In this document: in pieces, positions 1 to 6,574 of the stretch
How positions within the stretch are numbered: the first letter of the stretch is position 1
Layout: every line of letters starts with the position of its first letter
Assembly (NCBI GenBank): GCA_025462985.1
Contig: JAOAPP010000010.1
Coordinates: 1 to 8,410 of the forward strand
Reading direction: 5' to 3'
Length of the DNA stretch: 8,410 nt
Source of the DNA: Bryobacterales bacterium
Lineage (GTDB): Bacteria; Acidobacteriota; Terriglobia; Bryobacterales; Bryobacteraceae
Position numbers and translations under genes: made by a program
Notes under the pieces: generated by a model
Told to the model about the DNA's origin: nothing
The model's input: the letters and a program-made list of their open reading frames with translations, nothing else
Databases searched by the model: none

Positions 1-44
1 AGCCGATCCGACACCTTATAACCGTACTGAGGAGGACCTCGAGT

Positions 45-57
45 CGCTCTTTGAGCG
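45..57 (-). terminator. Small hairpin just after the response-regulator stop (weak terminator candidate)
   Basis: A perfect 5-bp inverted repeat (CGCTC / GAGCG) with a 3-nt loop lies 4 nt beyond the stop codon of the response-regulator gene. On the minus strand no run of T follows it, so it does not look like a strong intrinsic terminator. It may be a chance palindrome or a weak 3'-end structure. The rest of bases 1-61 shows no gene that can be supported. Confidence 0.2.
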
Positions 58-61
58 GCGG

Positions 62-1546
62 CTAAGCCGTCGACCGGCGCTTCACATCGATATTGATGCG
101 CTTGATCTTCTGATTCAGCGTCGAAAGCGGAATTCGGAGCGATTCGGCCGCCTCGGTCTGGCTATAACTCACCAACTCGAGCGCCTCGATGATCTTCTTC
201 CTCTCAAAATCGGCTACCACTTCGAACAGAGAGGCGTTCGGCGCCAGCATGCCCGCAGTATCCCGGGAGATCTTCATCCCGCTCGCCTGCTGTAGGTAAT
301 CGGGAAGCACATGCGCCGGGACGGAAGAGGATGTCGTGAGCACTACGGCCCGCTCGACAACATTCTCGAGCTCGCGTACATTACCCGGCCAATTGTGCTC
401 CATCACGATCTGCATCGCATCAGGTTCGAAACTAAGCAGAGATCGACCGTCATTGGCCAGAAACTTCTCGTTCTCCCGACAGAATCGTGCAAAGAAGAAT
501 TCGATGAGCAGCGGAATGTCTTCTTTGCGGTCACGGAGCGGAGGCAAGATCAGGTTGATCACGTTCAGGCGATAGTACAGGTCCTCGCGGAACTTCCCCT
601 CGTCCACCAGTTTGCGCAGGTCGGCATTCGTCGCAGCGATCAGGCGCACATCCACCTTCACGCTGTCGTTCGATCCGAGCGGCATGAACTCCCGATCCTG
701 CAGTACCCTCAACAGCTTCACCTGTATGTCCGGTCCGATTGTGCCGATTTCGTCAAAGAAAATACTCCCTCGATTCGCCGCCTCAAACAGGCCCTTTCGG
801 CTCGCGACCGCACTCGTGAACGAACCCTTCACATGTCCGAACAAAGTGGATTCAAGGAGTTCGGAAGATAAAGATCCGCTGTTTACCGGCACAAACGTCT
901 GGTCCGCCCGAGCCGAATGTGCATGGATTGCCTTGGCAATCAGCTCCTTGCCGGTTCCCGTCTCTCCTGTGATCAAAATCGTTGCGCGGCTGGGCGCTAC
1001 TTGCGCGACCTGATCCAGCAGGCGAATCATCCGCTCGCTCTTGCCGACGATGTTCGGGAAGGCATACCGCTGCTTTAAGGCTCGCTTGAGATGGATATTC
1101 TCCTGCTCCAGGCGGCCTTTCAAAATCATTCGATCGATTTCGATCAGCAGCTTCTCGTTGTCCCAGGGCTTCGGAAAGTAGTCGTTGGCGCCGTTCTTCA
1201 GCGCCCGGACCGCAACCTCCACCGACCCATAGGCCGTCAGCATGAAAACGGGCGTATCCTTGTCGCGTTCCCGAATGTCGGCCAGTACCTCCATGCCGGA
1301 CCGATCCGGCATCATGAGATCCAGCAGCACCAGGTCGTAATGGCCCGCTTCGAATCGCTGCAGACCGGTCGTGGCATTCTCCGCCAAATCGACGAGGTAG
1401 TTCTCGCCTGTCAAAAGTAGTTCCAGGCCTTCGCGGATGTCGACTTCATCATCGATCACCAAAATGCGACGGCGTTCAGGGGGGCTCACGCGGTCCGCCG
1501 GAAGTGCTTGATTGGTAAAACCCACTACAGCCGTTGTATCAGACAT
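62..1546 (-). CDS. Sigma-54-dependent response regulator, NtrC family (receiver - AAA+ - Fis-type HTH)
   Basis: Cytoplasmic transcription activator of a two-component system. When phosphorylated, this family uses ATP hydrolysis to open sigma-54 RNA polymerase promoters. Numbering from the ATG at 1546 (494 aa), the receiver spans about 27-140, with acidic pair D32/D33, phospho-acceptor D76, T104 and K126. The AAA+ domain spans about 165-400, with Walker A GETGTGKE at 194-201 and Walker B D265/E266. A C-terminal Fis-type helix-turn-helix lies at about 443-490. The length is usual for the family. The sigma-54 contact loop, normally GAFTGA, reads GSFTSA at 241-246; the key F and T are kept. The ATG at 1546 is preferred, but a TTG two codons earlier (1552) is possible and neither has a clear ribosome site. 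The gene follows the sensor kinase by about 36 bp on the same strand, so that kinase is the likely partner. Target promoters are unknown. The family call is firm; a specific gene name is not justified. Confidence 0.95.
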   Translation of the reverse strand: MSDTTAVVGFTNQALPADRVSPPERRRILVIDDEVDIREGLELLLTGENYLVDLAENATTGLQRFEAGHYDLVLLDLMMPDRSGMEVLADIRERDKDTPVFMLTAYGSVEVAVRALKNGANDYFPKPWDNEKLLIEIDRMILKGRLEQENIHLKRALKQRYAFPNIVGKSERMIRLLDQVAQVAPSRATILITGETGTGKELIAKAIHAHSARADQTFVPVNSGSLSSELLESTLFGHVKGSFTSAVASRKGLFEAANRGSIFFDEIGTIGPDIQVKLLRVLQDREFMPLGSNDSVKVDVRLIAATNADLRKLVDEGKFREDLYYRLNVINLILPPLRDRKEDIPLLIEFFFARFCRENEKFLANDGRSLLSFEPDAMQIVMEHNWPGNVRELENVVERAVVLTTSSSVPAHVLPDYLQQASGMKISRDTAGMLAPNASLFEVVADFERKKIIEALELVSYSQTEAAESLRIPLSTLNQKIKRINIDVKRRSTA

Positions 1547-1582
1547 GTTCAAAAGAGCGCGGCCGGCTGTGGACGTCGGGTG

Positions 1583-4525
1583 TTAAGCGGAAATGGCTTC
1601 CCGCGCTGCCGTCCTGTGCGAACGTGCGGCCGGAAAGTCGAGCCGGAAGCGCGTCCCTTCTCCGACCGAGCTGTCTACCTCGATCGTGCCCTTGTGTTCC
1701 TGAACGATGCCGTACGTGATGGAGAGCCCAAGTCCCGTGCCCTTCTTGGCGCCCTTGGTCGTAAAGAACGGATCGTAGATGCGCGCCAGATGCTCTGGCT
1801 GAATGCCTTGGCCCGTATCGGCGATCTCCACATGCGCGAACGAGTTTTCAACAGAGGTCCGGATCATCAGCGTTCCGCCCGCGACCATCGCATCCCGGGC
1901 GTTGATGAACAAATTGAGGAAGACCTGCTGCAACTTGCCCGCATTCCCGCGTACGGCAGGCAGATCGTCGCCAAATGTAACTTGAGTCGAAACTCCCGCT
2001 TTGTCGAACTGGTGTTCCACCAGGCCAACGGTCTCGCGAATGACCCGGTTCAGATCCAGATCTACAAATTCGGTGGTCGAAGTGCGGGAGAAGTTCAGCA
2101 GCGAGTTGACAATTTCACTGGCCCGGAACGTCTGTTTGGCGATTTTTTCGAGCAGCTTCGACTTATGATCGTCGCCTGTCATCTGCTTGGCGAGCATCTG
2201 CGCGTAGGTGGAGATCACGGCAAGTGGCGTATTCACCTCATGAGCCACACCGGCCGCCAGCAGCCCGATCGAACTGAGCTTATCGGCCTGCACCAACCGT
2301 CGTTCCAACTCATCCCGGTCCGTGATGTCATCGAAAATGATGAGCCGCCCGATCTGCTTCATCTCTTTGGAAACAAGAGGCGCGATCGCCAGATTCACAA
2401 CCGATTCGCGCACTGGAACTGCCGACGGGCCCGAGCCATTGCTCCCGTTCCGTGCCGCCGGAAAACTGAGCGGCTCTCCAGGAGCCGGACGCTGCCACAG
2501 CGCGATCTTATAAACGTTGTGGATGCCCTCGTGCCCGCGCAATTCGTCGAATTTCTGGCACAGATCCGCCGGAAACAGCTCTGACAACCGCCTCCCAACC
2601 GCTTCCTCGCGGGTGATTCCAGTCAGCCGCTCGATCTGCGAATTCCAGCTTTCTACCCGATCATCCAAACCGGCTGCGAGGATCCCGACATTGATCGACT
2701 CGACAATGTTCTCGCTGAACTCCTTGAGCCGCTCGTATTCGTCCGCCTTCTGCTGAAGCGAACTGTACAGCCGCGAGTTCTCAATGGCAATTGCGACATA
2801 GTTGGAAAACGTAATCAGCAGCTCGATGTCGTCGCTTGAAAGGAAATCGCCTTCCGTTGTCCTACTCACGCCGAGATAAGCCAGCGTTTTGCCACGCGCC
2901 CGGCATGCAACGTAGTAGGTAAAATCCAGTTCCGCGATGGTGTCCCGCACCGATTGTGGCAATTCCTTGGACACAATATCCCGCAAGTGGCGAGTGCGTT
3001 CGAAGAACAGGTACTGCTTCTCCGTCCGCGTCGGGAGAAAGCTCAAATCGAGATTGGAAGGCATCGGTTTCGGCGTGCGGCCGCTGCGCTGTGTCAGCGA
3101 ATGCATTACAAACCGGCCCGACTGCTCCTGCTGCAGAAATACGCCGATCTGCTGAATCGAAAGCGTCCGGAGGAGCCGGTCCGAAACCTTGCCCAGCATG
3201 GCGTTTTGATCCGTCTCGGAACTCAATTCCCGGGCGAACTCCACCAGCGTGACACGCGCGTCGTAGCGGTCGCGATAGAACACCCAGCGGTCCAATTGTT
3301 CTTGAATCCAGCGCCGGATCGGCTGAAATACGAAAGTGGCAAAGGAGATGAGAACGACGATGGCCTGCGTTGGAATCGTCTGCGTGTTGAACAGAAGGAA
3401 TATCAGCCCATAGAAGGTACCGATGACCGCCAGGGTGGCAAGCGTGTAGACGTAGCCCTGCTGGAAGATGATGTCCACGTCCATGAGGCGGTAGCGTGTG
3501 ATGGCATACGCCCAGGTCAGCGGAATGAGCCCCATAGAAAGGACGCTCAGATTCATCACGTGATTGGGCACGCCGCCCATTACGTATGGCAGCGCATAAA
3601 GCAGCGTGAATGGAGTAAGGCCCACCAGCGCGCCGTTCCGCAAGTACTTCAATTGCCGCCGGACAATCGGATCCTGCGCCTTCGAGAAATCCCAGCTCAA
3701 CGCCGCCGCGCCGAGGCAATACAGCAGCATCGAGAATCCGACCTGAATGCGATCGAAGAACCACCGCACTTCGAGCAGCGGAGTCGAGTACCGCAGCACG
3801 CCTTCAGCGCTGGCCGCAACCATAAGGAGCAGCAGCGTCGATGGTACGTACAACAGAAGCCAGTTCCCCCGCCGGCGCAAGAATGCAGGAGGTCCCTGAA
3901 AGGTGAGGCAAAAATGCAGGAAGATCGCCGGCGCAAACAGGTTGGCGGCGAAATTCCCCCAATAGAGTATTTCGTCGAAGGTGTTCAGCTTGCCGGAATA
4001 ACGGAAGCAGCACGCAACAAACGACGCCAGGCAAAGAACAAAAAAGTGCAGCGACTTCGAAGCGCTGGTCCGACGGTAATAAACAAAAAGCCCGATCGCA
4101 AAATACGCCAGACCCACGGCGTAGTCGTAAAACATCGCGGAGTCGCGCGGGGCATCCTGAACGAAGACCTGGTCCTTCCGAAACTCGATTCCATTCCGGC
4201 GGAGCGTATATCTGGTCTGGCCGTAGCGGGGAATACGCGAGAGCGCCTGCGGGACGTCCAGAGCCGAACCGATCGGGAACCCGCCGATCTCCACCACCTC
4301 GTCGCCCGTCCGAATGCCTGCGATCTCGCCTGGCCCGCCCGGCATAAGATGCGCGGCAAAAACGTGCCGACGCCCGTTCGCGTCGGCACGCTCTCCCCAT
4401 GTAACCCCATCATCTTGCAAAGGATAAGCGCGCAGATGCTGAAAACTGAGAACGGCTGCGACGCTGGCCGCTACTGCCAGAATGAGCAGGAGAGTCGCAG
4501 CGAATTGGTTCTTCGATTCAGGCAC
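1583..4525 (-). CDS. Membrane sensor histidine kinase with periplasmic PDZ-like domain, GAF and PAS
   Basis: Sensor of the two-component pair, 980 aa, GTG start. Order: membrane anchor about 8-28; PDZ-like domain about 33-115 (PGGPGEIAGIRTGDEVVEI is HtrA-style); nine further hydrophobic helices between about 132 and 402; GAF-like domain about 425-585; short coiled linker; PAS about 600-735, with a Ser/Gly/Pro-rich insert near 680-708; HisKA with phospho-acceptor H762 in HEVNTPL; and HATPase_c with N box (N875), G1 DTGQGI (903-908), F box DPFFTTK and G2 GTGLGLS (929-935). All catalytic boxes are intact. Positively charged loops (RRTSASK, LRRRG, VRRQLKYLR, RRW) alternate in the way expected for an inside N-terminus, a periplasmic PDZ and a cytoplasmic C-terminus. 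The response regulator follows directly, so phosphotransfer to it is expected. The ligand is unknown. The topology recalls ComP-like kinases with many membrane helices, but no orthology is claimed. Start choice is supported by GAGG 5 nt upstream. Confidence 0.93.
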   Translation of the reverse strand: MPESKNQFAATLLLILAVAASVAAVLSFQHLRAYPLQDDGVTWGERADANGRRHVFAAHLMPGGPGEIAGIRTGDEVVEIGGFPIGSALDVPQALSRIPRYGQTRYTLRRNGIEFRKDQVFVQDAPRDSAMFYDYAVGLAYFAIGLFVYYRRTSASKSLHFFVLCLASFVACCFRYSGKLNTFDEILYWGNFAANLFAPAIFLHFCLTFQGPPAFLRRRGNWLLLYVPSTLLLLMVAASAEGVLRYSTPLLEVRWFFDRIQVGFSMLLYCLGAAALSWDFSKAQDPIVRRQLKYLRNGALVGLTPFTLLYALPYVMGGVPNHVMNLSVLSMGLIPLTWAYAITRYRLMDVDIIFQQGYVYTLATLAVIGTFYGLIFLLFNTQTIPTQAIVVLISFATFVFQPIRRWIQEQLDRWVFYRDRYDARVTLVEFARELSSETDQNAMLGKVSDRLLRTLSIQQIGVFLQQEQSGRFVMHSLTQRSGRTPKPMPSNLDLSFLPTRTEKQYLFFERTRHLRDIVSKELPQSVRDTIAELDFTYYVACRARGKTLAYLGVSRTTEGDFLSSDDIELLITFSNYVAIAIENSRLYSSLQQKADEYERLKEFSENIVESINVGILAAGLDDRVESWNSQIERLTGITREEAVGRRLSELFPADLCQKFDELRGHEGIHNVYKIALWQRPAPGEPLSFPAARNGSNGSGPSAVPVRESVVNLAIAPLVSKEMKQIGRLIIFDDITDRDELERRLVQADKLSSIGLLAAGVAHEVNTPLAVISTYAQMLAKQMTGDDHKSKLLEKIAKQTFRASEIVNSLLNFSRTSTTEFVDLDLNRVIRETVGLVEHQFDKAGVSTQVTFGDDLPAVRGNAGKLQQVFLNLFINARDAMVAGGTLMIRTSVENSFAHVEIADTGQGIQPEHLARIYDPFFTTKGAKKGTGLGLSITYGIVQEHKGTIEVDSSVGEGTRFRLDFPAARSHRTAAREAISA

Positions 4526-4528
4526 TCA

Positions 4529-4534
4529 CACCTC
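4529..4534 (-). promoter_or_regulatory. Ribosome binding site for the sensor kinase
   Basis: On the minus strand GAGGTG ends 3 nt before the GTG start at 4525, with the GAGG core 5 nt away. This supports GTG as the initiation codon. Confidence 0.55.
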
Positions 4535-4581
4535 GGCGGAACAAGCTAGTTTCCACCCGCATTTTTATGAAACCGTTTGGT

Positions 4582-4597
4582 AGCACGTGGCGAACCA
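4582..4597 (-). promoter_or_regulatory. Weak sigma-54-like -24/-12 candidate upstream of the kinase gene
   Basis: Read on the minus strand, TGGTTC and GTGCT place the invariant GG and GC exactly 10 nt apart, the spacing required for sigma-54 promoters. The -24 part matches TGGCAC at four of six positions and the -12 part matches TTGCW at four of five. Transcription would begin near 4571, about 45 nt before the GTG start. GG-N10-GC pairs are common by chance in GC-rich DNA, so this is only a candidate. It is listed because the operon encodes a sigma-54 activator that could control itself. Confidence 0.2.
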
Positions 4598-4642
4598 TTC
4601 TAATTCAAGGCCGTATCTGCCTGTGCTGACAACATAATACAT

Positions 4643-4664
4643 AGTTTGCACTAGGAGTTTGCAC
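4643..4664. repeat. Tandem 9-bp direct repeat AGTTTGCAC, 13-bp period
   Basis: AGTTTGCAC occurs at 4643-4651 and again at 4656-4664, separated by TAGG. It sits about 107 bp upstream of the -35 element of the rightward promoter and about 120 bp upstream of the kinase start. Paired direct repeats in a divergent promoter region are typical of binding sites for a regulator, for example enhancer sites of an NtrC-type activator. The period is close to, but not exactly, one helical turn. No protein can be assigned from the sequence. Confidence 0.4.
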
Positions 4665-4680
4665 CCGGCAGCTTCTATTA

Positions 4681-4738
4681 CTGGGAGCAGCCTACGAAAT
4701 ACTGTAAGCGAGTTCGGAGCGAACCGCTGATTTCCCAG
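4681..4738. repeat. Nested inverted repeat
   Basis: An outer inverted repeat, CTGGGA at 4681-4686 and TCCCAG at 4733-4738, encloses an inner one. The inner one consists of AGCG then GTTCG (4707-4716, with one unpaired A at 4711), a 3-nt GAG spacer, and CGAACCGCT (4720-4728). The inner palindrome is the stronger. It lies upstream of the sigma-70-like promoter and is therefore probably outside the main rightward transcript, which fits an operator better than a leader RNA. Function is unknown. Confidence 0.35.
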
Positions 4739-4770
4739 AAACCTACTCGCGCCATGGAACGTCGGGGGCG

Positions 4771-4799
4771 TTGACGTGCAACCGAAACAAACTTAGACT
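4771..4799 (+). promoter_or_regulatory. Sigma-70-type promoter for the GWxTD operon
   Basis: TTGACG (4771-4776; five of six to TTGACA) is followed after 17 bp by TAGACT (4794-4799; four of six to TATAAT). Transcription would start near 4806, giving a leader of about 28 nt before the ATG at 4834, with the ribosome site inside it. The -35 hexamer coincides with a TTG that could be mistaken for an upstream start codon of the same reading frame. Confidence 0.55.
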
Positions 4800-4815
4800 G
4801 AGGTGTAGTCCCTCC

Positions 4816-4823
4816 AAAGGTGG
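4816..4823 (+). promoter_or_regulatory. Ribosome binding site for the GWxTD gene
   Basis: AAAGGTGG ends 10 nt before the ATG at 4834 and decides this start over the TTG at 4771. The preceding CCTCC (4811-4815) can pair with GGTGG (4819-4823) across an AAA loop with one T-T mismatch, so the site might be partly masked in the mRNA. Confidence 0.5.
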
Positions 4824-4833
4824 TTTTCTCCGT

Positions 4834-6525
4834 ATGAAGTCTTCTTCTGTGCTCCGCTCGCGATTCCTGGTCGGCGTTGCTGCAGCTTCGCTCACCGGGT
4901 TCGGCATCGCTAGCGCTCAGAGTGGGCAGTCTGGCTCCTCGTCCTCCGCTCCGGATACTGTATCCAAACCCGTCTCAAAAAAAGAACTCGCCAGGAAACA
5001 GAAGGCTTTAGAGAAAGAGTTAATGGGGCCTTGGAAGAAGTGGTTGAACGAAGATGTCCTGTACATCATTACCGACGAGGAAAAGGCGTCGTTCCGCCGT
5101 TTGAAAACGGACGATGAACGTCAGCAGTTCGTCGAGGCTTTTTGGATGCGCCGCGACCCTACTCCCGATACCGAAGAAAACGAATACAAAGAAGAGCACT
5201 ACCGCCGGATTGCTTACGCCAACGACCATTACGCCTCCGGAATTCCGGGATGGAAGACCGATCGCGGCATGATTTACATCAAATACGGCGCGCCGGATGA
5301 AATCGACTCGCATCCCTCCGGCGGCTCCTACCAGCGCCCCATTGAGGAGGGTGGCGGCGAAACATCTACGTATCCGTTTGAAGGCTGGCGCTATCGGTAC
5401 CTGGAAGGAATCGGCACGAACATCAATATAGAGTTCGTTGACACGACCATGTCGGGCGAATACCACATGAGTACGGATCCGGAAGAAAAAGATGCCCTGC
5501 TCTATGTCCCCGGCGCCGGATTGACCATGTCCGAGCAGATGGGCATGACGAACAAAACGCAGCGCTTTCAACGCACGGATGGCACTCACTTGGGTACCGG
5601 GAACACGCCCCTGCCCGAGAGCATGAATGAATTCACCCGCCTGGAGCAGATGGCCAAATTGCAGGCTCCTCCGGCCATTAAGTTCAAAGATTTGCAGGCG
5701 GCGGTCGATTCCAACATTCGTTACAACACGCTGCCCATGATGGTCCGCGCCGATTACGTCCGCATCACAGACTCTACCGTGCTGACGAGCATCGCGATCC
5801 AGTTCAAGAACAACGATCTGCAATACACCACCAAGGACACCGCCGCCAAAGCGACGGTCAATATCTACGGCCGCGTCACTTCTTTGACCCGGCGCCCGGT
5901 GAACTGGTTCGAGGATACTGTAACTGCACAGTTTCCCTCCGAAATGCTTCAGAAGGCGATGAGCGGATCACAGGTTTATTCCAAAACCATTCCGCTGGCG
6001 CCTGGCACGTACCGTCTGAACGTCGTGGCGAAGGACACTGTTGGCAATACCATCAACAACTACGAAATGGCGCTCAACGTTCCGCACTATGACGAGGAAC
6101 AACTCGGAGCCAGCAGCGTCATCCTGGCCGATCAGATTGAGCGCGTGCCTACCAAGAGCATCGGCGCCGGCCCGTTTGTAATTCGAAGCTCCAAGGTCCG
6201 GCCGCGCGTGAGCGATACGTTCAAGCAGGAAGAAACGATGGGCATCTACGCCGAACTGTATAACCTCGGCATGAACGAGAAAACCAAGAAGCCGGAAGGT
6301 ACCGTGGAGTATGACGTGGTGAATACGGCCGACAACAAAACTGTGCTCAGCCAGACTGAAGACATCAGCAGCATCCCGAACGCCTCGGCCTTCATCGTTA
6401 CACTCGAAAAGAAACTGCCGTTGAAGAGTCTTCCCCCGGGGAAATATACGCTGAAGTTGAAGGTTATCGACAAGCTGAAAGGGCAAACACTGAGTCCATC
6501 GGCCGGATTTACGGTAACATCGTAG
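4834..6525 (+). CDS. Secreted GWxTD domain-containing protein
   Basis: Exported protein of 563 aa and unknown biochemical role. It begins with a signal peptide (basic start, hydrophobic stretch about 11-24, likely cleavage after ASA at residue 28), then a Ser-rich, Lys-rich linker (30-64). The GWxTD domain spans about 66-205: WLNEDVLYIIT, then DERQQFVEAFWMRRDPTP (95-111), NEYKEEHYRRIAYAN, and the signature GWKTDRG at 139-145 followed by MIYIKYGAPDEID. The C-terminal half (about 285-563) has alternating beta-type segments and a closing PPGKYTLKLKVID-like module resembling an Ig-like fold. GWxTD proteins are known mainly from Bacteroidota and Acidobacteriota and have no settled function. The ATG is chosen because a good ribosome site and signal peptide follow from it, and the upstream TTG (4771) falls on the promoter -35 box. 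A beta-barrel gene follows 49 bp downstream, suggesting a shared envelope role. Confidence 0.93.
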   Translation: MKSSSVLRSRFLVGVAAASLTGFGIASAQSGQSGSSSSAPDTVSKPVSKKELARKQKALEKELMGPWKKWLNEDVLYIITDEEKASFRRLKTDDERQQFVEAFWMRRDPTPDTEENEYKEEHYRRIAYANDHYASGIPGWKTDRGMIYIKYGAPDEIDSHPSGGSYQRPIEEGGGETSTYPFEGWRYRYLEGIGTNINIEFVDTTMSGEYHMSTDPEEKDALLYVPGAGLTMSEQMGMTNKTQRFQRTDGTHLGTGNTPLPESMNEFTRLEQMAKLQAPPAIKFKDLQAAVDSNIRYNTLPMMVRADYVRITDSTVLTSIAIQFKNNDLQYTTKDTAAKATVNIYGRVTSLTRRPVNWFEDTVTAQFPSEMLQKAMSGSQVYSKTIPLAPGTYRLNVVAKDTVGNTINNYEMALNVPHYDEEQLGASSVILADQIERVPTKSIGAGPFVIRSSKVRPRVSDTFKQEETMGIYAELYNLGMNEKTKKPEGTVEYDVVNTADNKTVLSQTEDISSIPNASAFIVTLEKKLPLKSLPPGKYTLKLKVIDKLKGQTLSPSAGFTVTS

Positions 6526-6532
6526 GTGACGT

Positions 6533-6555
6533 CGGGCGTGCTGCTCCGCCGCCCG
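6533..6555 (+). repeat. GC-rich inverted repeat between the two plus-strand genes
   Basis: CGGGCG (6533-6538) and CGCCCG (6550-6555) form a 6-bp all-GC stem with an 11-nt loop in the 49-bp gap between the GWxTD gene and the barrel gene. No T-run follows, so it is not a standard terminator. It ends 8 nt before the next ribosome site and could modulate mRNA stability or expression of the second gene. Confidence 0.35.
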
Positions 6556-6563
6556 TATTACGC

Positions 6564-6570
6564 GAAAGGG
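6564..6570 (+). promoter_or_regulatory. Ribosome binding site for the barrel gene
   Basis: GAAAGGG lies 4 nt before the TTG at 6575. The spacing is short, but no ATG or GTG exists in frame between the upstream in-frame stop (6527-6529) and this point, and a signal peptide begins here. The site therefore supports the TTG start. Confidence 0.45.
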
Positions 6571-6574
6571 CAAT

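Larger units (their letters stand above)
4526..4833. other. Divergent intergenic regulatory region
   Basis: These 308 bp separate the kinase operon (leftward) from the GWxTD operon (rightward). No gene was found here. The region is visibly richer in A/T than the flanking genes. It holds a sigma-70-like promoter for the rightward pair, a 9-bp direct repeat, a nested inverted repeat and a weak sigma-54-like element facing left. For the leftward genes the only sigma-70-type hint is TAGAAT read on the minus strand (4597-4602), with no convincing -35 partner. Confidence 0.8.

Noticed and set aside
1553..1582. Possible separate promoter between kinase and regulator genes
   Set aside because: The gap is only about 30-36 bp, with no -35/-10 pair or strong ribosome site, so co-transcription is the simpler reading.
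1508..2584. Plus-strand open frame (358 codons) opposite the kinase catalytic domains and the kinase-regulator junction
   Set aside because: The minus-strand frame carries all kinase boxes (H762, N, G1, F, G2). The plus frame gives an Arg-rich product with no motif.
2862..3764. Minus-strand open frame (300 codons) inside the kinase in another frame
   Set aside because: It overlaps the kinase in the same direction out of frame, has no ribosome site or domain, and the kinase frame is intact throughout.
2954..4549. Long plus-strand open frame (531 codons) opposite the kinase N-terminal half
   Set aside because: It lies antisense to a kinase with clear PDZ and membrane-helix regions, its product is Arg/Gln/His-rich with no recognisable domain, and long antisense frames are expected in GC-rich genes.
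4646..4664. Sigma-54 promoter reading of TTGCAC...TTTGCAC on the plus strand
   Set aside because: The -24-like and -12-like elements are 12 nt apart instead of the required 10, and the -24 element lacks the GG pair. The pattern is better described as a direct repeat.
4766..4780. GG-N10-GC (sigma-54-like) on the plus strand overlapping the GWxTD promoter
   Set aside because: The -24 part is a poor match to TGGCAC (G-run), and the overlapping TTGACG-N17-TAGACT is a much better explanation.
5020..5823. Minus-strand open frame opposite the GWxTD gene
   Set aside because: It is a shadow of a gene with an intact GWxTD signature, and no independent promoter or domain was seen.
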